A stretch of 13,153 nucleotides of DNA from Betaproteobacteria bacterium (GTDB lineage Bacteria > Pseudomonadota > Gammaproteobacteria > Burkholderiales > SG8-39), in assembly GCA_016867955.1 (NCBI GenBank), contig VGIE01000017.1:1-13153 (forward strand), in the 5' to 3' direction. Below are positions 1 to 5,689 of this stretch, in pieces (positions within the stretch are counted from its first letter, which is position 1; every line of letters begins with the position of its first letter). Both the position numbers and the translations under genes were made by a program. The notes below the pieces were generated by a model. That model was not told the origin of the DNA, ran no database searches, and saw only the letters and a list, made by a program, of their open reading frames with translations.

Positions 1-1461
1 GCCGGTCTTGCCGGCGACGCGGTAGCCCATGATCTGCGCGCGCGGCGCGGTGCCGCCGGGCTGCACCGCCAGCTCGAGCATGGCGCGCACCGCGCGCGCC
101 GTCTCCGGCGCAATCACGCGCTGCGCCGCCGCCGGTGCATCGAGCTTCAGCAGCGAGGTCGGCATCAGCTCGCCGTCACGGGCGAAGATCGAGTAGGCCC
201 GCGCCAGCTGGATCAGGCTCACCGAGATGCCGTGGCCGTAGGCCATGGTCGCCTGTTCGATCGGCCTCCAGGTCTTGGCGGCCCGCAGTTTGCCCGTGGC
301 CTCGCCCGGGAATCCGAGCCGCGGCTGCTGGCCGAAGCCCACGGAACGGAACATCTCCCACATCAGTTCGGCCGGCATGCCGAGGGCAATCTTGGCCGAA
401 CCGACGTTGGACGATTTCTGGATTACCTGCGACACCGTCAGCAGGCCCTCGGCATGCGAGTCATGGATGGTCGCCTTGCCGATGGTGAGAGTGCCGGGCG
501 CCGTCTGGATGGTGGTCTCGGGCATGATGCGACCGGCTTCAATGGCCGTCGCAATCGTGAACGGCTTGAGCGTGGAACCCGGTTCGAAGGTATCGGTGAT
601 GGCGCGGTTGCGCAGGCTCTCGCCGGACAGACGCGTGCGGTTGTTGGGGTTGTAGGTGGGCAGGTTGGCCAGCGCGACGAGTTCGCCCGTCTGAGCATTG
701 AGCACCACCACGCCACCCGCCTTGGCGCGATGCTGGACGACTGCCTCGCGTAGCCGGCCGAAGGCCAGGTTCTGGATGCGCGCATCGAGCGACAGCACGA
801 TGTCGCGGCCTTCCTGCGCCGCCTTGATGGACTGCATGTCCTCGATGATCTGGCCCATGCGGTCCTTGATCACGCGGCGGCTGCCAGGCTTGCCAGCGAG
901 GGCCTTCTGGAAGGCCAGCTCCACGCCCTCCTGGCCGATGTCATCGGCGCCAGTGAAGCCAAGCAGATGCGCCATGACGTCGCCGCCAGGGTAATAGCGC
1001 CGGAACTCGCGGCTCTGGAACACGCCGGGAATGCGCAGCTCGGCGATGCGGTCTGCGACCTCGGGCGGAATCTGCCGCTTGACGTAGGCGAAATCGCGGT
1101 TGCGGTCGCCGATGCGCTTCTCGATTTCCTTCGGCGGCATCTCCAGCAGCGCGGCCAGCTTCATGAGCTGCGGCTGCTCCATCTGCACTTCGTCGGGGAT
1201 CACCCAGATCGACTTCACCGGCGTCGAGATCGCCAGCGCCTCGCCGTGGCGGTCGGTGATGCGCCCGCGGTTGGCGCTGATCTCGATGACGCGGCTGTAA
1301 CGCGATTCCCCTTTGGCCTGCAGGAAATCGTTGTTCAAGCCCTGCAGGTAGACGGCGCGGCCGATCAGCACGGCAAACCCGGCGAAGAACATCAGCACGA
1401 GGAAGCGCGAGCGCCAGACGGGCAGACGCAGCGTCAGCACGGGACTGGCGGAGAAATTCAC
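1..1461 (-). CDS. ftsI: Peptidoglycan D,D-transpeptidase FtsI (PBP3), 3' end cut by window edge
   Basis: This is the septal class B penicillin-binding protein, which crosslinks peptidoglycan at the division site as part of the divisome. The visible 487 codons show a short cytoplasmic N-terminus, one transmembrane helix at about residues 20-38, and a pedestal domain with a GRITDRHG-type motif near residue 70. The transpeptidase motifs follow: SxxK as S296-T-L-K299, SxN as S350-S-N352, and KTG at residues 485-487, the last codons in the window. E. coli FtsI places its KTG near residue 494, so roughly the last 80-100 residues lie outside. The start is GTG at 1459-1461; its first four bases (GTGA, 1458-1461) also contain the ftsL stop, which implies translational coupling. 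The next dcw gene, probably murE, should follow beyond position 1. Identification is secure. Confidence 0.96.
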   Translation of the reverse strand, partial: MNFSASPVLTLRLPVWRSRFLVLMFFAGFAVLIGRAVYLQGLNNDFLQAKGESRYSRVIEISANRGRITDRHGEALAISTPVKSIWVIPDEVQMEQPQLMKLAALLEMPPKEIEKRIGDRNRDFAYVKRQIPPEVADRIAELRIPGVFQSREFRRYYPGGDVMAHLLGFTGADDIGQEGVELAFQKALAGKPGSRRVIKDRMGQIIEDMQSIKAAQEGRDIVLSLDARIQNLAFGRLREAVVQHRAKAGGVVVLNAQTGELVALANLPTYNPNNRTRLSGESLRNRAITDTFEPGSTLKPFTIATAIEAGRIMPETTIQTAPGTLTIGKATIHDSHAEGLLTVSQVIQKSSNVGSAKIALGMPAELMWEMFRSVGFGQQPRLGFPGEATGKLRAAKTWRPIEQATMAYGHGISVSLIQLARAYSIFARDGELMPTSLLKLDAPAAAQRVIAPETARAVRAMLELAVQPGGTAPRAQIMGYRVAGKTG

Positions 1462-1790
1462 GGTGCCGCCCCCGCCGGCGGGACGGGGTTGCCGGCGCCG
1501 CCATCGTGCGCGGCCGCGCCATCGCGCGGTGCGGATTCGATGATCTTCACGCGCCCGGACTCCGGGAGTCTCATGCGCAGCGCCTGGCGCGCGATGCGCT
1601 CGACGCGCGCGTGCATGGCCCAGGTACTCGACTCGAGCTGTAGCTGGCCGAACTCGACGTCGAGCTGGCGCGAGCTCTCCTGCTGCTCCTCGAGCGCGAT
1701 GAAGAGTTTTCGCGCGTCGTGCTGCGAGGAGACCAGGCTCAGCGCGCTGGCGGTCAGCACCGCGAGCAGGATCAGGCTAAGCCGCGTCAT
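1458..1790 (-). CDS. ftsL: Cell division protein FtsL
   Basis: FtsL is a small bitopic divisome protein that forms a complex with FtsB and FtsQ and activates FtsW-FtsI. The 110-residue product has a very short cytoplasmic tail, one hydrophobic helix at about residues 3-21, and a periplasmic segment at about 25-70 rich in Glu, Gln and Leu that looks like the family's coiled coil. It contains the RVERIAR...L(R)MRLP pattern usual before the FtsL C-terminus. The tail from about residue 85 is Ala/Gly/Pro-rich and low in complexity. The ATG lies 10 bases after the rsmH stop, and a GGTGAGG ribosome site overlaps that stop. The 3' end overlaps the ftsI start by four bases. Sequence conservation in this family is low, so the call rests on position, size and topology as much as on sequence. 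Confidence 0.92.
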   Translation of the reverse strand: MTRLSLILLAVLTASALSLVSSQHDARKLFIALEEQQESSRQLDVEFGQLQLESSTWAMHARVERIARQALRMRLPESGRVKIIESAPRDGAAAHDGGAGNPVPPAGAAP

Positions 1791-1800
1791 GCCTGTAACC

Positions 1801-2775
1801 TCACCGCAGCTTCTCCGCGACGCGCAGCGTGGCGCTGCGCGCGCGCGGATTGGCGGCCGATTCGGCGCTGGAGGCGCGAACCGCGCGGCCGATGAGCCGC
1901 AGGCGCGGCTGCGGCAGGTCGACGGCCCTCACCGGCAGCTTCTCCGGCAGGCTGTCGGCGCGCGCATGGCCCTGCAGGAAGCGCTTGACGATGCGGTCCT
2001 CGAGCGAATGGAAGCTGATCACGGCGAGGCGACCGCCGGGCCTCAGGACTTCGAGTGCCTGGGGCAGCATCAGCGACAACTCTTCAAGCTCCTGATTGAG
2101 GAAAATCCGTAGAGCTTGAAACGTCCGCGTCGCCGGGTCCTTGCCCGGTTCACGCGTGCGGACGGCCTTACCCACGATATCGGCAAGCTGCCGGGTACGG
2201 AGGAGAGGCCTTCCTGCCCTAGCAGCAACAATCGCCTTTGCAATCTGTTGAGCAAACCGTTCTTCGCCATAGCGCTCCAAGACCTCCCTGATTTCTTCTT
2301 CTTTCGCTACGGCCAGCCACTCGGCCGCCGTCCTGCCGCTGCTGCGATCCATGCGCATGTCGAGCGGGCCGTCGGAGCGGAAGCTGAACCCCCGCTCCGG
2401 CTCGTCGAGCTGCGGCGAAGACACGCCGAGATCGACCAGCACGCCGTCCACCGACTCTGCGCCCCGCTCCGCCACTACACGCCGCAACTCTCCAAACCGC
2501 GCGTGCACCAGCGCGAGCCGCCGATCCGTCGACGCGCGGCCTGCCGCCATGGCATCGGCGTCGCGGTCGAGCGCGATCAGCCGGCCGTCGGGCGCCAGCG
2601 CGGCGAGGATCAGCCTCGCGTGCCCGCCGCGCCCGAACGTTACGTCGACATAGATTCCGTGAGCGCGATCGCCATCGGCGATGTCCAGCGCGTCCACCGC
2701 CTCGCGCGCGAGGACCGGAACATGTGAGGGTGCGGCGGGGTGTGCGTCGGCAGGAGAGTCTGCATGCCCGGTCAC
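1801..2775 (-). CDS. rsmH: 16S rRNA m4C1402 methyltransferase RsmH (MraW)
   Basis: RsmH methylates N4 of C1402 in 16S rRNA, using S-adenosylmethionine. The protein has the N-terminal HVPVLAREAVDAL segment typical of the family, an AdoMet-binding TFGRGGH motif at about residues 46-52, an LIALDRD strand, the VLVDLGVSSPQLD motif, the GFSFRSDGPLDMRMD motif, and the C-terminal GGRLAVISFHSLEDRIVKRF block. These are all diagnostic. The reading frame is open further upstream to 3006, but that part overlaps mraZ. I chose the GTG at 2773-2775 because it overlaps the mraZ TGA as GTGA and gives 324 residues, close to the 313 of E. coli RsmH. No strong ribosome site precedes this GTG, so translational coupling to mraZ is likely. 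Confidence 0.95.
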   Translation of the reverse strand: MTGHADSPADAHPAAPSHVPVLAREAVDALDIADGDRAHGIYVDVTFGRGGHARLILAALAPDGRLIALDRDADAMAAGRASTDRRLALVHARFGELRRVVAERGAESVDGVLVDLGVSSPQLDEPERGFSFRSDGPLDMRMDRSSGRTAAEWLAVAKEEEIREVLERYGEERFAQQIAKAIVAARAGRPLLRTRQLADIVGKAVRTREPGKDPATRTFQALRIFLNQELEELSLMLPQALEVLRPGGRLAVISFHSLEDRIVKRFLQGHARADSLPEKLPVRAVDLPQPRLRLIGRAVRASSAESAANPRARSATLRVAEKLR

Positions 2776-3215
2776 AGCGAAAAGTTTTCGGTGCCGGGGG
2801 GCGGCGAACTGCTCGCCCGGCTCATGGCGCGCGACAGCTTCTCGTCCCACAGGGCGACGTCCCACAACTCGAAATGGCTGCCTTGGCCGACCAGCATGAC
2901 GTCCTTCTTGAGGTCGGCGAATTTGCGCAGCGCGGGCGACAGCAGGATGCGGCCCTGCGCATCGAGACCGGTCTCCTCGGCGAAGCCGACCAGCAGGCGC
3001 TGCCACCAGCGCGCCTGTTCATTGAAGCTGGAGAGGGACTGTATCCTCGAGCCGATCGGGTCCCAAGCCAGCAGGGGATAGAGCAGCACGCAGCCATCGG
3101 GGTGCGCAGTCAGCACGACGGCTGCACCACCCGAGGCCAGCGCGTCGCGATAGCGCGTCGGCACGGCAAGCCGCCCCTTGGCATCGACACTGAGCTGCGT
3201 CGCCCCCTGAAACAC
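2772..3215 (-). CDS. mraZ: Transcriptional regulator / nucleoid protein MraZ
   Basis: MraZ is an AbrB/SpoVT-like ring-forming DNA-binding protein that represses its own dcw promoter in studied bacteria. The protein has two AbrB-type half-domains with the signature DxxGR: D11-AKG-R15 followed by LAVPTRYR, and D85-AQG-R89. It also carries the conserved VMLVGQ...FELWD block. I chose the GTG at 3213-3215, which gives 147 residues starting (V/M)FQGATQLSVD, matching the start of E. coli MraZ (152 residues). Just upstream lies a long G tract that can serve as ribosome site. An in-frame ATG at 3267-3269 would add 18 residues not usual in the family; one at 3297-3299 would start inside the operator. 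It is the first gene of the dcw operon here. Confidence 0.95.
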   Translation of the reverse strand: MFQGATQLSVDAKGRLAVPTRYRDALASGGAAVVLTAHPDGCVLLYPLLAWDPIGSRIQSLSSFNEQARWWQRLLVGFAEETGLDAQGRILLSPALRKFADLKKDVMLVGQGSHFELWDVALWDEKLSRAMSRASSSPPPGTENFSL

Positions 3216-3240
3216 CGACCCCCCCCCTGAAAAGTCGGTG
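3213..3240 (-). promoter_or_regulatory. Predicted hairpin enclosing the mraZ ribosome site and start codon
   Basis: CACCGAC (3213-3219) and GTCGGTG (3234-3240) are exact inverted repeats of 7 bp with a 14-base loop. On the mRNA the loop and adjoining stem hold most of a run of nine Gs (plus-strand C tract, 3219-3227), the likely Shine-Dalgarno sequence, and the closing stem contains the GTG start codon. Such a fold could hide the start site. The pairing is seen directly; any regulatory effect is inference. Confidence 0.45.
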
Positions 3241-3270
3241 GGGCCTGGAAATCGACGTCTGATCTCCATA

Positions 3271-3300
3271 ATTTCCCACCAATTTCTACTTAGTCCCACT
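3271..3300 (-). promoter_or_regulatory. MraZ-type operator: three 10-bp repeats upstream of mraZ
   Basis: Read on the minus strand, three consecutive decamers are AGTGGGACTA, AGTAGAAATT and GGTGGGAAAT. The GTGGGA core is perfect in the first and third and degenerate (GTAGAA) in the middle one. MraZ is known to bind tandem TGGGA-type boxes at about 10-bp spacing in its own promoter region. The array begins inside the -10 element and runs downstream, so bound MraZ would block transcription start. This fits negative autoregulation of the dcw operon. Confidence 0.8.
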
Positions 3301-3326
3301 TTATTGGAAAGAATTCAGGGGGTCAA
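3298..3326 (-). promoter_or_regulatory. Predicted sigma70 promoter of mraZ / dcw operon
   Basis: On the minus strand TTGACC (3321-3326) and TAAAGT (3298-3303) are separated by exactly 17 bp. This is a good -35 and an acceptable -10. The first GTGGGA box of the operator shares the last two bases of the -10. The mobile element inserted about 120 bp upstream leaves this promoter complete. Confidence 0.65.
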
Positions 3327-3409
3327 GCCAAAAATTCAAGAAATTGCTGCAGGGACAGGGACTTATCTCAACATGCCGAGAATCGATCTTGAAGAAGAAT
3401 AGTCATAGA

Positions 3410-3433
3410 AATTAGATAGATATCTATTTAATT
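3410..3433. repeat. AT-rich near-perfect 24-bp palindrome
   Basis: The sequence is symmetrical about 3421/3422. The central 12 bases, ATAGATATCTAT (3416-3427), are perfectly palindromic, and the symmetry extends to 24 bases with a single mismatched pair (3415/3428). It lies in the 150-bp gene-free stretch between the mraZ promoter and the mobile element, 15 bp from the target duplication. It could be a regulator site or a structured insertion target; nothing else was recognised between 3327 and 3448. Confidence 0.5.
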
Positions 3434-3448
3434 GAAAGTATCTTCTGA

Positions 3449-3456
3449 AGATCAGG
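3449..3456. repeat. 8-bp target site duplication, left copy
   Basis: AGATCAGG directly abuts the left inverted repeat. An identical copy abuts the right inverted repeat at 5546-5553. IS1595-family elements typically make 8-bp duplications, so length and position agree with the transposase family. Confidence 0.85.
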
Positions 3457-3475
3457 GCGAATTATATACTTGACA
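3457..3475 (+). repeat. Left terminal inverted repeat
   Basis: GCGAATTATATACTTGACA pairs with the right end, which reads inward as GCGAATTGTGTAGATGACA: 15 of 19 bases are identical. The -35 hexamer of the transposase promoter (3470-3475) forms the inner edge of this repeat. Confidence 0.8.
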
Positions 3476-3498
3476 CATCACTTCACATACCAGATACT
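3470..3498 (+). promoter_or_regulatory. Predicted transposase promoter
   Basis: TTGACA at 3470-3475 and GATACT at 3493-3498 are 17 bp apart. The consensus -35 lies in the left inverted repeat, so a transposase bound at the end would compete with RNA polymerase. An AGGAG ribosome site at 3513-3517 precedes the ATG at 3525 by 7 bases. Confidence 0.6.
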
Positions 3499-3524
3499 TC
3501 GCATACCAACTCAGGAGATGTGAC

Positions 3525-4433
3525 ATGGACATGACCCTAGCTATGTACAACGACCCCGATGCAGCCCGCGAGCATTTGGAGTCCATCCGCTGGCCTAATG
3601 GCCCTGCCTGTCCCCACTGTGGCGAGTGCAAGCAGTTCATCGCTCTCAAAGGCAAATCGCATCGCCCCGGGCTATTCAAGTGCTATTCATGCTACGGCCA
3701 TTTCACCGTAACAGTCGGCACGGTGTTTGAGCGGAGCAAGATTCCGCTTCACAAGTGGGTTCTGGCAGCTCATTTGATGGCGGCCAGCAAAAAAGGTTTC
3801 TCCGCCCATCAATTGCACCGAATGATTGGGGTTACCTACAAGACGGCGTGGTTCATGATGCATCGCCTTCGTGAAGCAATGACCACTAAGACGTTTGACG
3901 GCCCGATGGGAAGCGGCGGCGGCACTGTGGAAGCAGACGAAACATTTTGGGGGAACAACAAGGGCGGATACAAAGCAGGCAACTACTCAGGCCGCGCTTA
4001 CGAACACAAGATGAAAATATTTACCCTTGTTGAGCGCGGCGGCAAAGCCCGTAGTTTCCATGTCCCTACGGTCACAGGTAAGACGCTAAAGCCGATCATG
4101 TAACTTTCACTTGCAAAAGATGCGCTTGTAGTCACCGACGAGAGCAGCAGTTACAAATGGGTTTGCCACGAATACAGGCACGAGACCGTGAACCACAGCA
4201 AACATGAATACGTGCGTGGCGACGTAACCACAAACACGGTGGGAGGCTACTTTTCAATCCTGAAGCGCGGACTGATTGGAACCTACCACCACGTAGGGCA
4301 GCAGCATCTTGACCGCTACGTTTGCGAGTTTGATTTCCGCTACAACACTCGTGCCAAGTTGGGCTTTACCGACGCGCAACGCGCTGCCATGATTCTCAAG
4401 GGCGCTGACGGAAAACGCTTGGTCTATAGTTGA
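3525..4433 (+). pseudogene. IS1595-family transposase, broken by an in-frame stop and loss of a catalytic Glu
   Basis: The frame encodes an N-terminal zinc ribbon (CPHC at about residues 30-33 and CYSC at about 54-57), a helix-turn-helix region (SAHQLHRMIGVTYKTAWFMMHRLR), and an ISXO2-like DDE nuclease domain. A single TAA at 4101-4103 (codon 193) interrupts it, and the same frame continues to the normal C-terminus at 4433. The spacing from KPI to the second Asp matches relatives as I recall them, so this is a substitution, not an indel. First and second acidic residues are present (D138 in VEADET; D205 in VVTDES). Where relatives have NTxEGYFSIxKRG, this copy reads NTVGGYFSILKRG, so the third catalytic residue is Gly (codon 4242-4244, GGA); the Lys seven residues on remains. 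Both halves otherwise look well conserved, suggesting recent decay. Confidence 0.9.
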
Positions 4434-4437
4434 CTGA

Positions 4438-5532
4438 TTAAGCCTTCCTTTTGGAAGTTGCCTTGACCTTGGTTTTCGGTGCTGGCGGAGTCTTTAGCAG
4501 AGCATCGAGCAGCAAGTCTCCAGCAGGGGCGGGTTGGTGTGCGCTGTCCAATTTCGCCACAACCCTAGGCTTCGATTCCTTTTCCCATTTCGCCTCTTGC
4601 TCGTCGCGCAGTTGCGCGAGGTGAGGGTCATTTAGCAACGCCTCCAAATGCCAAGCGGGGGACACACACATCATCCCCGTTGTCACTTCTACATACTGCC
4701 CAGTTTTCTTCCACTCCCCCTCTACGCCTTTCTCCACTACAGGTTCGTGATCGATAATGTGTGCCCACTCGACGCCCAACAACCAGGGGCCGCGCCATGC
4801 GAGAGGATTGTTCGCCTTATCCTCCGGTGGACGCTTGCTCATGGCCGGTATAAAAAAGAAAACAGGGGAACCGCTATACCCGCAAACGGTATGAGTCTCG
4901 ACCAGATATGCCTCCTGACGTTGACTCATATGGTGGTTATAAACGCCTTCCGATGCATCTGGCATCATGGCAACAGTCCCGAACCTAGCCTTGGGTTTAT
5001 TGCGCTGCCGACCTTCGTGGTTAATGAAACGTCCAATCATGAAGGTTTCATCACCGATGCCCAATCCCTTCGTGCCCAATTTGAATTTCGTGAGCAGCAT
5101 ATCGGTATTGAACGCCTTAACATCGTATGCGTCGTCTAACTCTATCGGGAGCACTGCTAAATCAGCACTATCAGAATACGTCCACAGACTCTTTTCTGTC
5201 GGAATAGTGGCAACCGTCCCATCCTTCCGGTTGATCCGAATTACAGAATTTCGGCCTTGAACAACGTGGCTATTGGTGACTGCGTAATAGTGGCGTTTCT
5301 TGGTATCTGCGAACTTGCTCATAACTTTTACCAAGAACCCGCTTCCACCCCAAGATTCCCCTGCCTCCGCCATCGGGACTGACGGATATAGGTAAATCGC
5401 GCAATTCAGCAGATCGTCATTGATTCTTGGCATGCGGAACCATTCGAGGGCCCTGTAGGCATGCCCCTCGACCGATTCAAGGGAGGCCCACCGCTTCTCC
5501 CAAAATTCTACGCCGTCTGATTGGTATGTCAT
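4438..5532 (-). CDS. Trypsin-like serine protease, passenger gene of the IS1595-family element
   Basis: The 364-residue product has a chymotrypsin-fold serine protease domain at about residues 40-295. The proposed triad is His89 (AVTNSHVV), Asp124 (SDSADLAVL) and Ser220 (CGYSGSPVF, the GxSGSP motif). There is no signal peptide or membrane helix, so it probably acts in the cytoplasm. Residues 296-325 are charged and helix-prone; the tail (about 345-364) is Pro/Lys-rich. The frame is intact, unlike the transposase. The ATG at 5530-5532 lies 13 bp from the right end of the element, inside the inverted repeat, and has no ribosome site; the next Met, residue 34 (5431-5433), directly precedes the conserved domain and is a plausible alternative. 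Its target and any role (helping the element, protecting the host, toxin-like) are unknown. Confidence 0.85.
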   Translation of the reverse strand: MTYQSDGVEFWEKRWASLESVEGHAYRALEWFRMPRINDDLLNCAIYLYPSVPMAEAGESWGGSGFLVKVMSKFADTKKRHYYAVTNSHVVQGRNSVIRINRKDGTVATIPTEKSLWTYSDSADLAVLPIELDDAYDVKAFNTDMLLTKFKLGTKGLGIGDETFMIGRFINHEGRQRNKPKARFGTVAMMPDASEGVYNHHMSQRQEAYLVETHTVCGYSGSPVFFFIPAMSKRPPEDKANNPLAWRGPWLLGVEWAHIIDHEPVVEKGVEGEWKKTGQYVEVTTGMMCVSPAWHLEALLNDPHLAQLRDEQEAKWEKESKPRVVAKLDSAHQPAPAGDLLLDALLKTPPAPKTKVKATSKRKA

Positions 5533-5545
5533 CTACACAATTCGC
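5527..5545 (-). repeat. Right terminal inverted repeat
   Basis: Read inward on the minus strand it is GCGAATTGTGTAGATGACA, matching 15 of 19 bases of the left end. The ATG of the protease frame is part of this repeat, so the element offers almost no room for a promoter ahead of that start. Confidence 0.8.
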
Positions 5546-5553
5546 AGATCAGG
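5546..5553. repeat. 8-bp target site duplication, right copy
   Basis: AGATCAGG follows the right inverted repeat directly and is identical to 3449-3456. Deleting 3457-5553 would restore the presumed empty site, leaving one AGATCAGG between the mraZ upstream region and the hypothetical gene at 5690. Confidence 0.85.
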
Positions 5554-5651
5554 TGCCGTTTTGCAGGGAGAGGCCGCCCTTGGCGCAGGTATTCCGTTCC
5601 CTGGCCGTCCATTCGCGTCGAGCGCCGCCCGACACGCTGAACCGCGGGACC

Positions 5652-5688
5652 GGCATGCGGGAGGACGGCGTGACGCCGTCCCCATGCC
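5652..5688 (-). terminator. Strong hairpin after the hypothetical gene, likely terminator
   Basis: The inner stem is GGACGGCG (5663-5670) with CGCCGTCC (5674-5681) and a 3-base loop; an outer stem pairs GGCATG (5652-5657) with CATGCC (5683-5688). It starts 2 bases beyond the stop of the gene ending at 5690. There is no U-rich tract, so intrinsic termination is not certain, but position and stability fit a 3'-end structure. Nothing else was seen from 5554 to 5651. Confidence 0.55.
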
Positions 5689-5689
5689 G

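Larger units (their letters stand above)
3457..5545. mobile_element. IS1595-family element with serine protease passenger gene, 2,089 bp
   Basis: The element is bounded by imperfect 19-bp terminal inverted repeats (15 of 19 positions match) and a perfect 8-bp direct repeat, AGATCAGG. It holds two convergent genes: a transposase of the IS1595 family (zinc ribbon plus ISXO2-like DDE domain) on the plus strand, and a trypsin-like protease on the minus strand. Their stop codons are only 4 bp apart, so no right end can lie between them and the protease must be internal. Base composition is visibly less GC-rich than the flanks, and the rise in GC coincides with the right boundary. Some IS1595-family members are known to carry passenger genes. 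The transposase is damaged, so this copy is probably immobile unless helped in trans by a related transposase. Confidence 0.85.

Noticed and set aside
967..2112. Plus-strand open frame of 381 codons
   Set aside because: It is antisense to ftsI, ftsL and rsmH, all well supported.
2772..3299. Longer mraZ starting at the ATG at 3297-3299
   Set aside because: It would start inside the operator next to the -10 element and add residues absent from known MraZ proteins. The GTG at 3215 fits family length and has a ribosome site.
4104..4437. A right inverted repeat just after the transposase, which would make a simple one-gene IS
   Set aside because: Only 4 bp separate the two stop codons and nothing there resembles the left end. 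The matching end and the 8-bp duplication lie at 5527-5553.
4648..5139. Plus-strand frame of 163 codons opposite the protease
   Set aside because: The protease strand has an intact triad and continuous domain; the opposite translation has no recognisable motif and no ribosome site was noted.
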